Shown here: positions 42,467 through 44,038 of the stretch, piece by piece
Layout of the letters: each line of letters starts with the position of its first letter
Position numbering within the stretch: position 1 is the stretch's first letter
Source of the DNA: JANNXQ01 sp038238555
GTDB taxonomy: Bacteria; Verrucomicrobiota; Verrucomicrobiia; Chthoniobacterales; Chthoniobacteraceae
Assembly (NCBI GenBank): GCA_038238555.1
Contig: JBBRXP010000026.1
Location: forward strand, 1-44,038
DNA: 44,038 bases
Direction: 5' to 3'
Program-made: the position numbers and the translations under genes
Notes under the pieces: generated by a model
The model's input: only the letters and a program-made list of their open reading frames with translations
What the model was told of the DNA's origin: nothing
Database searches by the model: none

Positions 42467-44038
42467 ATGGCCGCCGACAACGAACGCAAGACTCCCGACC
42501 AGCGCCACCGGATGACGGACATCGACCGTCTGCGCCACTCCGCCGCGCACGTGCTGGCCACAGCGATCCTGCGCATCTGGCCCGAGGCGCAATTCGCGGC
42601 GGGGCCACCGGTGGAGAATGGATTCTATTACGATCTCGAAATGCCGCACCGCATTTCGCCGGAAGATTTTCCGAAGATCGAGGAGGAGATGAAAAAGGAG
42701 ATCAAGGCCAACCACGTTTTTGAAAAGTCGATCGTCTCGCGGGAAGAAGCCATCGCACTCTCGCACAGCGGCCGGCTCGGCGGACTCAGTGAGCGATCTG
42801 GCAACCCAAGCAAGTTCAAGATCGGCAACCTGGAAGACATTCCCGAGGGTGAGGACATCTCCTTATTTAGAAGCGGCGACTTCCTCGATCTCTGCGCCGG
42901 GCCGCACGTGATGCGCACGGGCAACATCGGCGCCTTCCGACTTACCCACGTCGCCAGCGCCTATTACAAGGCCGACGAAAAGAACCCACAACTCCAACGC
43001 ATCTACGGCACCGCCTTTAAGAACAAGACGGAGATGGAGGCTTACTTCACGATGTTGATAGAAGCGAAGAAGCGCGATCATCGAAAGCTGGGCAAAGAAA
43101 TGGAGTTATTCTGTTTCGACGACGACGTCGGCCCCGGCCTCCCGCTCTGGCTCCCCGCCGGCACGGTCTTGATCGAGGAGTTGGAAACGCTGGCAAAGGA
43201 GACGGAGTTCGCCGCGGGTTATGTGCGGGTAAGAACACCGCACATAGCCAGGGAGAACTTATATCTAACCAGCGGGCACTTGCCTTACTACGCGGATTCG
43301 ATGTTCCCGCCGATGACGCTGGGAGACAGGCTTCCCAGCCTGTCTCGGCCAGCAGGCTTCCAGCCTGCTGAGAACGTCGAGCTGGAATCCCATCCGCCGA
43401 GTCAGGCTGGAAGCCCGACTTTCGATCGCTACTACCTCAAGGCCATGAACTGCCCGCACCATCACAAGCTCTTCGGAGCGGTGCCGCGGAGTTATCGGGA
43501 CTTACCACTTAGACTGGCGGAGTACGGGACATGTTATCGTTACGAGCAGAGCGGTGAGTTATTCGGACTAATGCGCGTGCGCTCCATGCAGATGAACGAC
43601 GCGCATATCTACTGCACCGAGGCGCAGTTCGAGGAGGAGTTTAATGCGGTGAATGAGATGTATCTCAAGTACTTCAAGATTTTCGGGATCGAGAAGTATC
43701 TCATGCGTTTCTCCACCCACGATCCCGCGAGGCTGGGAGAGAAATTTGTGAACGAACCCGAACTGTGGCTTAAGACCGAGGAGATGGTGCGCGGTGTCCT
43801 CCAGCGCAGCGGCATTAACTACGTCGAGGTACCTAACGAAGCCGCCTTCTATGGCCCGAAGATCGATGTCCAGATGCGGAATGTTCACGGCAAGGAAGAG
43901 ACAGCCTTCACCGTCCAGTATGATTTCGTCATGCCGAAACGGTTCGAGCTGCGCTACATTGACGCGGACGGGCAAGAACGCGAGCCGATCGTCATCCACC
44001 GCTCATCGATTGGTGCCATCGAGCGGATCATCGCCTTC
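42467..44038 (+). CDS. thrS: Threonyl-tRNA synthetase (C-terminus beyond window)
   Basis: The frame is open from the ATG at 42467 to the edge (524 codons). ThrRS charges tRNA(Thr) with threonine. There is no N-terminal TGS domain; the protein starts with the editing domain (RLRHSAAHVLATAILRIWPEA, then FLDLCAGPHV). The class II core is recognisable: VRTPHIARENLYLTSGH, YYLKAMNCPHHH (motif 2), YRYEQSGELFGLMRVRSMQMNDAHIYC, and FYGPKIDVQ. Between GD(R) and YYLKAMN about 30 residues (about 288-318) are extra, encoded by three hairpins. TTA, AGA, ATA and CTA codons cluster here (for example near 42865, 43225-43265 and 43500-43570), unlike most neighbours. Confidence 0.93.
   Translation, partial: MAADNERKTPDQRHRMTDIDRLRHSAAHVLATAILRIWPEAQFAAGPPVENGFYYDLEMPHRISPEDFPKIEEEMKKEIKANHVFEKSIVSREEAIALSHSGRLGGLSERSGNPSKFKIGNLEDIPEGEDISLFRSGDFLDLCAGPHVMRTGNIGAFRLTHVASAYYKADEKNPQLQRIYGTAFKNKTEMEAYFTMLIEAKKRDHRKLGKEMELFCFDDDVGPGLPLWLPAGTVLIEELETLAKETEFAAGYVRVRTPHIARENLYLTSGHLPYYADSMFPPMTLGDRLPSLSRPAGFQPAENVELESHPPSQAGSPTFDRYYLKAMNCPHHHKLFGAVPRSYRDLPLRLAEYGTCYRYEQSGELFGLMRVRSMQMNDAHIYCTEAQFEEEFNAVNEMYLKYFKIFGIEKYLMRFSTHDPARLGEKFVNEPELWLKTEEMVRGVLQRSGINYVEVPNEAAFYGPKIDVQMRNVHGKEETAFTVQYDFVMPKRFELRYIDADGQEREPIVIHRSSIGAIERIIAF
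43323..43419. repeat. Three palindromic repeats inserted in frame in thrS
   Basis: Hairpin 1 (43323-43346) has a ten-pair stem with loop TCCC, hairpin 2 (43350-43370) a nine-pair stem with loop TCC, and hairpin 3 (43401-43419) pairs GTCAGGCT with AGCCCGAC around GGA, with one mismatch. Hairpin 3 carries the motif in inverse orientation to 1 and 2. Together they encode the extra residues of thrS and do not break the frame. Confidence 0.85.

Overview
The window looks like a chromosomal piece of a GC-rich bacterium of the PVC group, most likely Verrucomicrobiota. This rests on gene content: a DUF1501/DUF1800 tandem, a DUF1549/DUF1553 protein with a planctomycete-type cytochrome c domain, a ThuA/PVC-dehydrogenase/CxxCH fusion, a PEP-CTERM protein and a GH75-like lipoprotein sit among ordinary housekeeping genes (gatB, cstA, trpF, argH, fumC, purD, thrS). 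I saw no rRNA, tRNA, CRISPR array, phage module or complete insertion sequence.

Layout. 1-6104 (minus): start of a DUF1501 gene preceded by a 2011-residue DUF1800 protein. 6541-10327: RRM protein, DUF1549/DUF1553 cytochrome and a frameshifted Uma2 gene. 10370-15367: CvpA-like gene with gatB, convergent cstA, then a DUF4142 gene. 15505-18436 (minus): holin-like membrane protein, trpF, secretin. 18501-21613 (plus): peptidoglycan amidase, TIGR01777 epimerase, dctA. 21664-28868 (plus): small unknown protein, ThuA-PVC fusion, Tat-exported amidohydrolase, argH, Nudix hydrolase, ending at a broken PIN gene. 29188-34173: alpha/beta hydrolase (minus), terC (plus), methyltransferase and fumC (minus). 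34362-37329 (plus): HTH-receiver fusion, purD, S41-like protein that appears to lack its catalytic dyad. 37499-39085 (minus): TMEM14-like protein and GH75-like lipoprotein. 39408-44038 (plus): MFS exporter, HTH/MBL protein, PEP-CTERM protein with a strong terminator, and the first 524 codons of thrS.

The most unusual material is short repeats rather than one gene cluster. (1) A tandem heptamer, GTTGAGN, lies at gene ends. The stop codons of terC, fumC, the methyltransferase, the GH75-like gene and the S41-like gene fall inside it, and a trace is at the trpF stop. Because 7 mod 3 is 1, three units place TGA in all three frames, so the repeat is a frame-independent stop cassette. It also gives unrelated proteins the same KLSVE(S) tail. 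(2) Small perfect hairpins with 3-4 nt loops (often TCC/GGA) occur in inverted pairs, like REP doublets (REPINs), at 12310-12466 and 39141-39311. Hairpins of the same design lie in frame inside thrS (about 30 extra residues just before motif 2) and inside the ThuA-PVC fusion. These repeats appear to have shaped coding sequence as well as intergenic DNA.

Functional calls come from reading motifs and recalling families; no database search was run.
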